Part shown: in pieces, positions 43,931-53,692 of the stretch | How positions within the stretch are numbered: position 1 is the first letter of the stretch | Layout: the number at the start of each line of letters is the position of its first letter | From: Cohnella sp. WQ 127256 | Lineage (GTDB): Bacteria; Bacillota; Bacilli; Paenibacillales; Paenibacillaceae | DNA length: 64,000 nt | Direction of reading: 5' to 3' | Assembly (NCBI RefSeq): GCF_024519285.1 | Contig: NZ_JAMZCY010000006.1 | Coordinates: 124,001 to 188,000, forward strand | Position numbers and translations under genes: made by a program | The notes under the pieces: model-generated | What the model was told of the DNA's origin: nothing | The model's input: only the letters and a program-made list of their open reading frames with translations | Database searches by the model: none

Positions 43931-46645
43931 TTGAACAAAACCTATCATTTTATTTCGCATACGCATTGGGACAGGGAATGGTATCTCACGTTCGAGAAGT
44001 TTCGATATCGGTTGGTTAATCTGATTGATCGGTTACTGGATTTGCTCGACCGGGATCCAGAGTTCAAATATTTTCACTTGGACGGCCAGACGATCGTGCT
44101 GGAGGATTATGCCGCATTGCGCCCGAACAACACTGAACGGCTAGAGCGTTACATTCGGGAGGGTAGAATTTTAATCGGTCCCTGGTTTCAACAAAACGAT
44201 CTTTACTTAACGAGCGGGGAATCAACGGTACGCAATTTAATAGAGGGGATCGGACGTTCACGACAGCTCGGAGGCGAGATGAAAATTGGATATTTGCCGG
44301 ATCATTTCGGCCTTATTGGGCAAATGCCGCAAATTTTCTACGGAGTTGGGTTGGATCGGGTGATATTCGGGAGGGGGTATGATCTCAAGAGACATGCCAG
44401 CCCTTATTTCCATTGGCAGTCTCCAGACGGCTCTAATGTGACCGGAATTCTGATGGCTCACTGGTACAATAATGCACAGCGTCTACCGAATGAAGAAACC
44501 CGGTTATTCGAATTGTTCGATGTGATCCGGGAACGGGAGGAGAAGGCGATTGACTCTCCGCATTATGCCATGATGAACGGAGTCGATCACCTGGAGGCTC
44601 AGTACGATCTTACCGAAGTGCTGGGGAAGCTGAGAAAGCGTTATGGCGATGAAATCCATATTGTGCATGATACTTTGCCCCAATATGCCGAAGCTGTCCG
44701 TCAGCATATGATTGAGCAACCATCCGGTTCATTCGAAACCGTAGTTGGCGAACTGAGGGAAGGACTCGAGCATGAAATACTCGCCGGAACTCTGTCGAGT
44801 CGGATCTATATTAAGCAGGAGAACATGGCATGCCACGATTTGATCGAGAAGTGGATGGAGCCCTTGTCAGTATGGTGCGCTATGCTTGGATTGGATGCTT
44901 ATGAGTCGGATACGATGCGCTATGTTTGGAAGCTCTATATGGAGAATCATCCTCACGATTCGATATGTGGCTGCAGCCAAGATGCCGTTCATGATCATAT
45001 GATGGACCGTTATGTACGCGTACGCGAATTGGCGGAGGAGGTCATCGACCGTAAGATGACCGTGCTTGCCCGTCAGGTGGGAGCATCGTTGTTCGACAAT
45101 CAGGATCAAAAGCTGTTTGTTGCGAACACATCACAGCTCGCCGCGTCACCCGTAATTCAAACGGCTATTTATTTTATGGAGAGCGATCAGGTGAAAGCTT
45201 TCGTGATCTTGGACGGAGAAGGACGCGAAATTCCCTATCGCGTATTGTCCTCTCAGCCTACGCGTTATTACGTCACTAGCCCGATTAACTTGCCGGGGGA
45301 TCTGAAGCTTAGACGGTACGACATCGAATGGCAGCCGGAGGTGCCGAAGCTTGGCTACGCTACTTTTCGGGTTTGCCCGTCTGAATCTGTTATCGGGGGG
45401 ATTATGGATCAGGTGATGGATAAACATGCCGTCGTACTGGAGAATGAGCATATTCGTGTCGAAGTGCAGTCGGACGGTTCGTTCCATCTCTCTGATAAAG
45501 CGAGCGGCGTGACTCATCGCAATCAAGGACGCTTTCAGGACGACGGCGACCGCGGCTATCTCTACGTGTTCAAGCGGACGGAAGGAAAGCGGCAAAGCGA
45601 AGTGTGGAGCGGCGAAGTCGTCATGGAAACGGCTATATCCAATGAGCTCTACGAGGAATGCTCTTATCGCTTCACTTGGGAATTGCCGGAACACTTGAAC
45701 GAAGATCGCATGACGAGAAGCGATTCTGTCGTGCCTTGCACGTTTGAAGTTCGGTTAAGGCTGGAGAAGGGCGCGCGGCAGGTGAATATGCATGTCGAGA
45801 TGAACAATCTAGCGAAGGATCACCGGATTAGGGTGCTGTTCCCTTGCGAAACCGCTGCGGATGAAGTGTGGGCTGGAGGTCAGTTCGATATCGTCAAACG
45901 TTCATGGGATCAGGGGATGGAATGGCAGCCAGATGCGAATGCTCAACCTTTCTGGAAATGGTTTGCGCCCGTTAGCAAAGGTTGCGGCGTCGCAGTTTTC
46001 GCCAAAGGGATTCATGAATACGAAATGACTAAAGAAGGACGACAGGCGGAAGTTACGCTGCTGCGCGGAGTTGAAAATATCAATATCAGAGAAGCGATAC
46101 ATTTAGAACAGGATTTACAGCCCAAGGGCCAATGTCTGGGTAATCATTCCTATTCTCTAGCTATACGTCCTTTCGCATCCACTGAGGGAGATTATTCGCA
46201 TCAGGCAACGCTGCTCTATCAAGAGGCCGAATTGTTCCATCAAGGCTTGCAGACAAAGCTGTTTGCCATGGACGAGCGGAGATGGAATGAAGGGAGAGCA
46301 TGGGTGCAAGCTTCCATGCATACCGGCGTATTCAAGGAAGCAGATCCAAATGAACATAAGGACAAGCTCCCTCTCGGTCAAACCCTGTTATCGATAGATG
46401 GGGAAGTGATGCTCTCGGCGGTGAAGGAGGCAGAGGATCGTGATGGCTTCGTGCTGCGCTTATTCAATGCAAGCGATGTAACGGATTCAGCAAAGCTCCG
46501 TTTGCCGGTGCCGATCAGGAGAGCTTCTCTGACGAACTTATTGGAGGAGCCCTGCCAGCCTATCGTTTCGGATCGGGATTCCTTAACAATTGAGGTGGGA
46601 CCTCGCCGAATTGAAACGGTTCGCTTGAACGTATCTAGGGATTAA
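43931..46645 (+). CDS. Alpha-mannosidase, glycoside hydrolase family 38
   Basis: This 904-residue cytoplasmic zinc enzyme removes alpha-linked mannose. The N-terminal zinc site is H10-T-H-W-D14 (SHTHWDREWY). The nucleophile is D124 in GYLPDHFGLIGQ, and another metal-site block is NHPHDSICGCSQD. The length and HWDREW start match the bacterial MngB-like group, some of which act on mannosylglycerate. The start is TTG 43931, eight bases after AGGAGG. Codon use and base composition from here on look more GC-rich than upstream. It is followed 25 bases later by a second beta-mannosidase. Confidence 0.92.
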   Translation: MNKTYHFISHTHWDREWYLTFEKFRYRLVNLIDRLLDLLDRDPEFKYFHLDGQTIVLEDYAALRPNNTERLERYIREGRILIGPWFQQNDLYLTSGESTVRNLIEGIGRSRQLGGEMKIGYLPDHFGLIGQMPQIFYGVGLDRVIFGRGYDLKRHASPYFHWQSPDGSNVTGILMAHWYNNAQRLPNEETRLFELFDVIREREEKAIDSPHYAMMNGVDHLEAQYDLTEVLGKLRKRYGDEIHIVHDTLPQYAEAVRQHMIEQPSGSFETVVGELREGLEHEILAGTLSSRIYIKQENMACHDLIEKWMEPLSVWCAMLGLDAYESDTMRYVWKLYMENHPHDSICGCSQDAVHDHMMDRYVRVRELAEEVIDRKMTVLARQVGASLFDNQDQKLFVANTSQLAASPVIQTAIYFMESDQVKAFVILDGEGREIPYRVLSSQPTRYYVTSPINLPGDLKLRRYDIEWQPEVPKLGYATFRVCPSESVIGGIMDQVMDKHAVVLENEHIRVEVQSDGSFHLSDKASGVTHRNQGRFQDDGDRGYLYVFKRTEGKRQSEVWSGEVVMETAISNELYEECSYRFTWELPEHLNEDRMTRSDSVVPCTFEVRLRLEKGARQVNMHVEMNNLAKDHRIRVLFPCETAADEVWAGGQFDIVKRSWDQGMEWQPDANAQPFWKWFAPVSKGCGVAVFAKGIHEYEMTKEGRQAEVTLLRGVENINIREAIHLEQDLQPKGQCLGNHSYSLAIRPFASTEGDYSHQATLLYQEAELFHQGLQTKLFAMDERRWNEGRAWVQASMHTGVFKEADPNEHKDKLPLGQTLLSIDGEVMLSAVKEAEDRDGFVLRLFNASDVTDSAKLRLPVPIRRASLTNLLEEPCQPIVSDRDSLTIEVGPRRIETVRLNVSRD

Positions 46646-46670
46646 AGAATAGAAAGGCGAGGTCATATTA

Positions 46671-48914
46671 ATGTCTCAGTCGCTAAGAAAGAAAGAGCTA
46701 GAATGGACAGTCGGCTGGAGCCGGTCGAGCGATATGCATCCAGACAAAATGGTGCCGGCGATCGTACCCGGGGCCGTGCAATTGGACTGGGCGCGGGCGG
46801 AAGGCTGGGGCGATCACGGGTATGTCGATCATTTGGAGCAGTATGCGTGGATGGAGGATTGCTTCTGGACGTATTCCGCGATTCTGTCTTTGCCGGAATT
46901 AGAAGCCCGGGAGCGTCTCTATTTCGTATGCAAGGGGGTCGACTATCGCTTTAAGGTCCTGCTGAACGGGGACATTCTGCACGAGCAGGAAGGGATGTTC
47001 ACACCGTTTGAGATCGATTTGACGGGTTTAGCGGTGGAAGGCGACGAGCTTCGGATCGTCGTTTTCCCGGCGCCCAAGCGAGAGGGAGCGTCGCCCGGGC
47101 GCGAGCAAGCTGATCAATCCTGTAAGCCGGCCGTAAGCTACGGCTGGGATTGGCACCCGCGGCTCGTGCCGCTCGGCATCTGGGACGACACTTATTTGGA
47201 GACGAGAGCCGCGTCCCATATTGAATCTTTCGAGACATTCTATCGGTTGTCGTCGGATTTACAATTGGCGGAGATCGACATGGCCGTGCAACTGTCCGAA
47301 TTGCCGTATGAGGAAGGCGTTCTTCGGTGGACTTTAACGGATCGACACGGAGCGGTCGTGGCTTCCAAAGAGATCGCACCGGGGGAGCGAACGTTACGGA
47401 TTCGCACGGAACTTGTAAAGCCGGAATTATGGTGGCCGGCCGAACACGGCGATCCGGTCTTGTACGAATCGGCCGTAGAGTGGACTGAGGGCGGGCGTCG
47501 GAACGACCGGAAGCGGCAGGCTGTCGGTTTCCGAACCGTAAGGCTAGTCATGCATCCTGGGGCTTGGCAAGAGCCGTCCCAATTTCCTAAGAGTCGCAGC
47601 AATCCTCCCATTATGCTCGAAGTAAACGGAAGGGAGATTTTCTGCAAAGGCTCTAACTGGGTCAATCCCGAGATTTTCCCGGGGACGATTCGGGAGCAAA
47701 CTTACGGAAGTTTGCTGAAGTTGACCAAAGACGCGAATATGAATCTCCTGCGCTCCTGGGGAGGTGGGATTATTAATAAGGACGTCTTCTTCCAGCTTTG
47801 CGACGAGATGGGTTTGATGGTCTGGCAGGAGTTCCCGCTGGCCTGCAACAATTACGTCGGTACGGATGCGTATTTGCAGGTGTTGGATCAGGAATCCAAA
47901 TCCATTATTCACAGATTGCGTTCCCATTGCTCTGTTGTGATGTGGTGCGGGGGAAACGAGTTGTTCAATAGCTGGTCGGGGATGACGGATCAATCGTTGG
48001 CCTTGCGACTGTTAAACAAAAATTGTTACGAATTGGATCCGCAGCGACCGTTTTTAATGACCTCTCCGTTAATGGGGATGGCTCATGGACACTACAAATT
48101 CCGGGACGATTCAGGAGAAGAGGTTTATCAATGGATGGCCCGTGCGAACAACACGGCGTATACGGAGTTTGGAGTGCCGGGACCTTCGTCTGCCGAGTAT
48201 ATTCGGCAGTTTATTCCCGAATCCGAACTTTTCCCGCCGCGGCCCGGCACGGCGTGGGAGACCCATCATGCTTTCGGGGCTTGGCTATCCGACGATTGGT
48301 TGAACCTGGGGACGATCGAGCATTATTTCGGACCTTGCGAATCGTTGGAGCAACTTGTGGAGCGGGGGCAATGGCTGCAGGCTGAGGGCTACAAAGCGAT
48401 CTACGAGGAAGCCCGAAGACAGAAGCCGAAATGCTCCATGGCGTTGAATTGGTGCTTTAACGAGCCATGGCCTACTGCGGCAAATAACAGCCTCGTCAAT
48501 TGGCCTGCGGAACCGAAGCCCGCCTATGAAGCGGTGAAAGCTTCCTGCCGACCGGTGCTGGCCAGCGCGAGAATCGAGAAGTTCGCATGGACGGAGGGAG
48601 AGATGTTCGCTCCCGAACTGTGGGTTCTTAACGATTGTTACGAGGATCTGCTTGGCGGGACGGTAGAGGCGGTTCTGAATTTCGGACCGGGAGAAGACGA
48701 AGTACCACTGCTGGAATGGAACTTCGCGGCGTTGGAGCCTAACGCGAACCGTTGCGGACCCATCGTTAGGTACGTGCTTCCGCATAGAACGGCCGAGTAT
48801 ATGACTTTGAAACTTCGGATACGGGGCAGGGAGGAGTGGGATTCCTTATATACGTTGCAATATACACCTTCTCTATCCTCCGAGGAATCACGGGCGCGAT
48901 TGCTCAATATGTAA
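46671..48914 (+). CDS. Second beta-mannosidase, glycoside hydrolase family 2
   Basis: This 747-residue cytoplasmic GH2 enzyme has acid/base E430 in CGGNEL and nucleophile E499 in YTEFGVPGPSS. The fold order is as in beta-mannosidases, with PGAVQLDWARAEGW near the N terminus. It is about 95 residues shorter than the first copy (31835), mainly in the C-terminal part. It is strikingly GC-rich (for example 37 of 60 bases at 47101-47160 are G or C), suggesting a different origin from the first copy. AAGGCGAGG precedes ATG 46671. It is probably co-transcribed with the alpha-mannosidase, giving the cell both linkage specificities. Confidence 0.9.
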   Translation: MSQSLRKKELEWTVGWSRSSDMHPDKMVPAIVPGAVQLDWARAEGWGDHGYVDHLEQYAWMEDCFWTYSAILSLPELEARERLYFVCKGVDYRFKVLLNGDILHEQEGMFTPFEIDLTGLAVEGDELRIVVFPAPKREGASPGREQADQSCKPAVSYGWDWHPRLVPLGIWDDTYLETRAASHIESFETFYRLSSDLQLAEIDMAVQLSELPYEEGVLRWTLTDRHGAVVASKEIAPGERTLRIRTELVKPELWWPAEHGDPVLYESAVEWTEGGRRNDRKRQAVGFRTVRLVMHPGAWQEPSQFPKSRSNPPIMLEVNGREIFCKGSNWVNPEIFPGTIREQTYGSLLKLTKDANMNLLRSWGGGIINKDVFFQLCDEMGLMVWQEFPLACNNYVGTDAYLQVLDQESKSIIHRLRSHCSVVMWCGGNELFNSWSGMTDQSLALRLLNKNCYELDPQRPFLMTSPLMGMAHGHYKFRDDSGEEVYQWMARANNTAYTEFGVPGPSSAEYIRQFIPESELFPPRPGTAWETHHAFGAWLSDDWLNLGTIEHYFGPCESLEQLVERGQWLQAEGYKAIYEEARRQKPKCSMALNWCFNEPWPTAANNSLVNWPAEPKPAYEAVKASCRPVLASARIEKFAWTEGEMFAPELWVLNDCYEDLLGGTVEAVLNFGPGEDEVPLLEWNFAALEPNANRCGPIVRYVLPHRTAEYMTLKLRIRGREEWDSLYTLQYTPSLSSEESRARLLNM

Positions 48915-49039
48915 CGGCCGCACAACTTCGCAAATCCGAAATAAAGTCAACTTTTTCCGAAACGAAGATGAGCTTTGATTGTTGCGTGTTCTCTATAATT
49001 AAAACATGATGGTTTATGAAAAAGGAGAGAGATGCGGGT

Positions 49040-49786
49040 ATGGCCGGAAATGAGACATTGACAAGCGAGCAGATTCAAGGATACAAAGAGAATGGGTATG
49101 CGCTCTATCGGAATCCGTTATTCAGCTCGGACAAAATGCAAAAATTAACGGATATTTTCGAGGAACAATGGGCAATGGTCGGCCGCAAGCTGAACAGCGA
49201 GCTAGATACGCCGCATTTTCGCGACGAAAGGCTACTGGAGTTCCTGCTAGCTGACGAAGTGCTCGATCTGGTAGAGCCAATCATCGGCCCGAATATTGGG
49301 CTGTGGTCCAGCCATTTCATCAGCAAGGAGCCCCTGACGGGAAAGCAGACGCCTTGGCACGAGGATTCCGCCTATTGGGAGGGGCGACTGTCTCGCTACG
49401 ACAAAATTGTAACGGTGTGGCTGGCGATCGATAGAAGCAACAAGGAGAACGGCTGCATGCGGGTCATTCCCGGCACCCACCTGAACGGCTTCTCGGAATA
49501 CGAGAGTGTGGACGAGGGTCGAAATATTTTTCCGACGGAAATCAAAAGAAGCAAGATCGATGAATCGAAGGCGGTCTACTTCGAGCTTGAACCCGGCGAA
49601 TGCTCGCTGCACGACTCGCGGATTATCCACGGCGCGCCGCCGAACGAGAGCCCTCATCGCCGATGCGGTTATACGATGCGGTATTTCTCCACGGAGGCCA
49701 AGGTAATCCCGGAGAACAATCAAGGCTTTAAGATTTGGTTGGCAAGAGGTAAGGACTTGGCGGGCAATACTTTCGTGAACGCATAG
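49040..49786 (+). CDS. Phytanoyl-CoA dioxygenase (PhyH) family oxygenase
   Basis: This 248-residue Fe(II)/2-oxoglutarate-dependent oxygenase belongs to the PhyH family. The metal triad is visible as H-E-D in TPWHEDSAYWEG and a distal His in LHDSRIIHGAPPNES, followed by RRCGYTMRYF with the 2-oxoglutarate-binding Arg. ATG 49040 follows AAGGAGAG; ATG 49016 precedes that site. TATAAT lies at 48994-48999. PhyH genes often neighbour AraC regulators and sugar genes in Paenibacillus, but the substrate is not known. The next gene is an AraC regulator 58 bases away. Confidence 0.85.
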   Translation: MAGNETLTSEQIQGYKENGYALYRNPLFSSDKMQKLTDIFEEQWAMVGRKLNSELDTPHFRDERLLEFLLADEVLDLVEPIIGPNIGLWSSHFISKEPLTGKQTPWHEDSAYWEGRLSRYDKIVTVWLAIDRSNKENGCMRVIPGTHLNGFSEYESVDEGRNIFPTEIKRSKIDESKAVYFELEPGECSLHDSRIIHGAPPNESPHRRCGYTMRYFSTEAKVIPENNQGFKIWLARGKDLAGNTFVNA

Positions 49787-49844
49787 ATTTCTTGTCGAGA
49801 ACGCCAAAGCGATAGATTGGTATAGTGGGAAGGGGAATACGTGC

Positions 49845-50735
49845 TTGAAAAACCAAGACATACCCGAAAGGCTGTTTAATGACCAGTATATGGATCCATT
49901 GTCCTCCTTTCGGATGTATCAGCATTCCTTGGACCGGCCGATCGGTACGCACTGGCATCAATTTTACGAGTTGGCGCTCGTCGTTTCCGGAACGGGAATT
50001 CATAGGATAAACGGAGCTCCGCTCCGGATGGAGCGTGGGCACGTTTTTCTGTTAACCCCTGCCGACTTTCATCAGATCGCTCCCGATCCGGGACAGACAT
50101 TGCGGCTATATAATCTAATCTTCACGGAAAGAATGATCTCCGATAAGCTTGCCGGACATCTGTTCGAACGAGGCAACGCGTATCTCTACCAGTATGAACA
50201 GAGGGAATACGCGGAGGCCGAGCGGGAATTCGAACGTATTCTAAGCGAGTCCGCGGACTGGCGGGAGAACGGCGACATTATCGTTCAAGGCTGCATCGAG
50301 CGATTGCTGGTCGATCTGTCCCGCAGTTGTCCGCCAACGGAGAAGGAAGTAGCGGTACTCCCTGTTCATCCGTCTATCCGTAAGGCACTCGTTTATTTGC
50401 AGCATCATTTCCGCAACCCTCTCTTATTAGAAGACGTTGCTCGTCTAGCCGGATTATCCGCTAATTATTTTAGCGAGAGCTTCGGTAAACAGACCGGGCT
50501 CACATTCCAAGCCTACGTGCGTGACATGAGGCTGCAGTTCGCCAAATCGCTGGTTAGCGCAACCGATCTTCCGGTCACGGAAATCTGCTACGCGTCAGGG
50601 TTTAACACATTAGCCTATTTCGAGAGGGCATTTAAAGCCCGTTATCGGGTCTCCCCCGGAAATTTCAGGCGCTTGGAGGCCAATTCAGCGGGTCGTTTGC
50701 ACGCCAAAGATCCTGGTAAAATTATAACGGTTTAA
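49845..50735 (+). CDS. AraC-family regulator with cupin domain
   Basis: This 296-residue regulator has an N-terminal cupin (GTHWHQFYELALVVSGTGIHRING) and a C-terminal AraC domain (EDVARLAGLSANYFSESFGKQ, then CYASGFNTLAYFERAFKARY). The start is TTG 49845, with GAAGGGG about ten bases upstream. It probably controls the PhyH and mannosidase genes. Its 3' end overlaps the convergent minus-strand gene by 14 bases. Confidence 0.88.
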   Translation: MKNQDIPERLFNDQYMDPLSSFRMYQHSLDRPIGTHWHQFYELALVVSGTGIHRINGAPLRMERGHVFLLTPADFHQIAPDPGQTLRLYNLIFTERMISDKLAGHLFERGNAYLYQYEQREYAEAEREFERILSESADWRENGDIIVQGCIERLLVDLSRSCPPTEKEVAVLPVHPSIRKALVYLQHHFRNPLLLEDVARLAGLSANYFSESFGKQTGLTFQAYVRDMRLQFAKSLVSATDLPVTEICYASGFNTLAYFERAFKARYRVSPGNFRRLEANSAGRLHAKDPGKIITV

Positions 50736-51177
50736 TAGGAACACATATTTCACACAAATCATTGTTAATCATTTCACCAATGTATCGTTCTAAAATCGGT
50801 TTGCGGTCAATTTGGTATCCGCTGGACTGTAAGTATGGAAAAATCTCGCTCCATGTTTTTTGAATTTCTTCGGCAGTATGTTTGATCTTGCAAACCACAT
50901 ACAATCCACCAAGAAGCTCACTTTGGCACATGGAATCATTAACTAAATAATCCTTTGGAATGACGATACATGCATCATATCTACAGTTCTCTGGCAGAGT
51001 TGTTTCAGGGTTGTCTTGTGGAACTCCGAGTAGAATCGCCGATTCAGTAAGTAGATTTTCCCCCGCAGCCCATTTCTTTAACATCTCCATTGCGCGAGAG
51101 TTGTTAGGACCATACGGACCGACTTGTCGCACGTATGCAATGCGATAATCTGGTATAGCTTCAACTTTAATATCCAT
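50722..51177 (-). CDS. GyrI-like small-molecule-binding domain protein
   Basis: This 151-residue protein consists of one GyrI-like/AraC-effector-binding domain (IPDYRIAYVRQVGPYGPNNS at the N terminus, and GGLYVVCKIKHTAEEIQKTW). Stand-alone versions bind or degrade small hydrophobic compounds and gyrase-acting toxins. ATG 51177 follows AAAGGA; an in-frame codon at 51246 has no site. It is convergent with the AraC gene and overlaps it by 14 bases. No HTH is present, so it is not itself a DNA-binding regulator. Confidence 0.82.
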   Translation of the reverse strand: MDIKVEAIPDYRIAYVRQVGPYGPNNSRAMEMLKKWAAGENLLTESAILLGVPQDNPETTLPENCRYDACIVIPKDYLVNDSMCQSELLGGLYVVCKIKHTAEEIQKTWSEIFPYLQSSGYQIDRKPILERYIGEMINNDLCEICVPIKPL

Positions 51178-51321
51178 AGTTTTATTCCTTTCTCTAATAG
51201 AATTGTATTCATCTGGAATGTTATCAGGGTATAAAAATATATTCACTATATTTCTTTAAAATTTATAAGTTTTCCCAGATCATCTTGATTACTACACCTG
51301 GGATGAGATGCGAAAAACAAG

Positions 51322-51362
51322 AAAAGTGCTAGTACAGGAAAATCCTCTGTACTAGCACTTTT
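51322..51362. terminator. Bidirectional terminator beside topB
   Basis: AAAAGTGCTAGTACAG (51322-51337) pairs perfectly over 16 bases with 51347-51362, ending in TTTT on either strand. It lies past the topB stop on the minus strand and before the GyrI-like gene, keeping the two transcripts apart. Confidence 0.85.
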
Positions 51363-51417
51363 ATGTTTGTGGATGAACTCCGCAGAATAGGAGGAGGTAG
51401 CCTAAGCTTTACCTTAA

Positions 51418-53541
51418 CTATTTTTTCTTCTCCATAGCGGCCTTGAGTAAATCTCCAAGATTGGAGCCAACGGATTCTTGCGTCTTGCCGTATTGTTGGA
51501 CAAGCTTCTGTTGTTCGCGCTTATTAATGTGTTTGTTATCCTTATTCACCATCTCCGTGATGCCGCAGGGTAAACATTGCACGTACTTTCCAGCCTTGCC
51601 TTCTTTCATCTCCATTTTCTTATGACACTGGGCACAACGACGATTGGAAAGCTGCTTCTCGTCGGAACGACGGTAGCCACAATCCTCACTTGGACAGATA
51701 AGCATGAGTCCACGCTTAGACTTTTTCTCCAGTAATCGTGTGCCGCAGTCTGGGCAATGACTGCTGGATACGTTATGAGGAACATAGGAAGCATCGCTCT
51801 TCTTGACGCCGGAAACAAGTCCCTGAGTCATCTCGCGAATCCCATTTAGGAAGGGCTCTGGCTTGCCTTGACCGCGTGCGATTCGTTCCAATTCCGCTTC
51901 CCAACGAGCCGTTAGCTCTGGTGATCGTAAGTCTGCGGGAGCAAGCTCGATCAGCTGTTTACCTTTGCCTGTTGGGTGAAGCAGATTTCCCTGCCGCTCA
52001 ATTGTATCCGAATTAACGAGCTTCTCGATGATGTCTGCGCGAGTCGCCGGTGTCCCGAGTCCGTGCTTCTCCATTTGTGTTAGAAGAGCGGCTTCGGTGT
52101 ATCTTTTTGGAGGTAGTGTTCGTCCTCCTTGAATTCGGCAATGCTTCACAGTGAGGGATTCACCTTCGCGTAGCTCGGGCAATACTGCTGAGCTCCCCTC
52201 TGCATCGTCCTCGTTCTCGTCATCCTCCATAGATTGTGCATCATAGACAACACGCCAGCCGCTATCTTTGATCGTCGTGCCTTTGGCGAATAAGGATTCA
52301 CCAGCCATGCTTACGGTAACGTCAACCTGATCAAACCGAGCTGGAGCATAGAACAAGCTTATGAACCGTCTTACAATTAAGTCATATAACTTGCGTTCTT
52401 CCGTGCTGAGTAGGTTCAGATGCACGGCTTGCTCTGTTGGGATAATCGCATGGTGGTCGGTTACTTTGCTATCGTCGACAATTCGCTTACTTAGTGGCAA
52501 TGCTCCTCGCAGTAGAGGTCTTGCGAGCGGAGCATAGGGGCCAACCGCTATACTTGATAGCCGTTCCTTCAATGTGTCTGTCATATCCGAAGTCAAATAG
52601 CGGGAATCCGTCCGCGGATAAGTGACCAGCTTATGCTGTTCATAGAGCTTCTGTAGTACATTGGAGGTCTGTTTTGCCGAAAATCCGAGCTGGCGGTTAG
52701 CATCCCGTTGGAGCTCGGTTAGATCGTAAGCGAGAGGATGCGGTACAGTTTTCTCGCTTTTCTTGAGTTTAGTAATATTACCGGTACGTCCAGTAAGCTT
52801 CTCTTGCAGCTCCTTCGCCTTCGTCGCATCGAATATCCTCGAATCCCCATTCGTACCTCTCCATATCGCTTCGAATTTACCCATATCGATACGTAGGACG
52901 CTGTATTCCTCGGAGCGGAACGAGATAATTTCATTTTCTCGCGTCATGATCATGCCAAGGCTTGGTGTCTGGACGCGTCCGGCGGATAACGGAGATCCGA
53001 ATTTGCAGGTTAGGGCACGCGTTACATTGAGTCCGATCATCCAGTCTGCTTCAGCGCGACAGCGAGCCGATTGGTACAGGCGGTCGAATTGGCTACCCGG
53101 CTTCAGTGAAGCGAAGCCTTCCTTAATCGCTTTGTCGGTCTGGGAGGAAATCCACAGCCGCTGAAACGATTTCTTCCATTTCACTTTGTCGATAATCCAT
53201 CTGGCTAGTAGTTCGCCTTCACGGGCAGCGTCAGTCGCCACAATTAATTCGCCGATATCCTGCCGCTGCATAAGGGCTTGTACGGCTTTAAACTGGTGGC
53301 TGCTTTCCCGTAATACTTTGAGTTTCATCTGTCCGGGTAGAATCGGTAAATCCTCAAGCGACCACGACCCAAGCTTCGCATCGTAATCTTCAGGCTCGGC
53401 CAACCCTACGAGATGACCCAGAGCCCAGGTGACGACATACTTAGGCCCTTCGATGAAGCTTTTATTCTTATTGTGGCTCCCCATCACGCGTGCAATTTCC
53501 CGTGCTACTGATGGCTTTTCTGCCAAGATTAATGTTTTCAT
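51418..53541 (-). CDS. topB: DNA topoisomerase III (type IA)
   Basis: This 707-residue enzyme relaxes and decatenates DNA through a 5'-phosphotyrosine link. The Toprim domain starts MKTLILAEKPSVAREIARVMG and carries the metal motif DAAREGE (residues 104-110). The catalytic Tyr is Y308 in LVTYPRTDSRYL. The C terminus has two four-cysteine zinc-ribbon elements (CPDCGTRLL...CPSEDCGYRR and CAQCHKK...CLPCG). Length and zinc ribbons fit the Bacillus topB type. It is a single-gene unit. Confidence 0.93.
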   Translation of the reverse strand: MKTLILAEKPSVAREIARVMGSHNKNKSFIEGPKYVVTWALGHLVGLAEPEDYDAKLGSWSLEDLPILPGQMKLKVLRESSHQFKAVQALMQRQDIGELIVATDAAREGELLARWIIDKVKWKKSFQRLWISSQTDKAIKEGFASLKPGSQFDRLYQSARCRAEADWMIGLNVTRALTCKFGSPLSAGRVQTPSLGMIMTRENEIISFRSEEYSVLRIDMGKFEAIWRGTNGDSRIFDATKAKELQEKLTGRTGNITKLKKSEKTVPHPLAYDLTELQRDANRQLGFSAKQTSNVLQKLYEQHKLVTYPRTDSRYLTSDMTDTLKERLSSIAVGPYAPLARPLLRGALPLSKRIVDDSKVTDHHAIIPTEQAVHLNLLSTEERKLYDLIVRRFISLFYAPARFDQVDVTVSMAGESLFAKGTTIKDSGWRVVYDAQSMEDDENEDDAEGSSAVLPELREGESLTVKHCRIQGGRTLPPKRYTEAALLTQMEKHGLGTPATRADIIEKLVNSDTIERQGNLLHPTGKGKQLIELAPADLRSPELTARWEAELERIARGQGKPEPFLNGIREMTQGLVSGVKKSDASYVPHNVSSSHCPDCGTRLLEKKSKRGLMLICPSEDCGYRRSDEKQLSNRRCAQCHKKMEMKEGKAGKYVQCLPCGITEMVNKDNKHINKREQQKLVQQYGKTQESVGSNLGDLLKAAMEKKK

Positions 53542-53692
53542 GAGCGTATTAGAACACTCCTTTCTCTACTAATTATACTAACATGAAATGCAACGGAATC
53601 CGATTGTACAAACAATGAATAGGCAATCACCTATGTTCCCCTCGGTGAGTATCTTATTGTGAGTAGCATTCTATTTAAACGGAGGAATCGGC

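Noticed and set aside
45146..45694. A 182-codon minus-strand frame opposite the alpha-mannosidase.
   Set aside because: It is an opposite-strand shadow in GC-rich sequence, without a ribosome site or domain.
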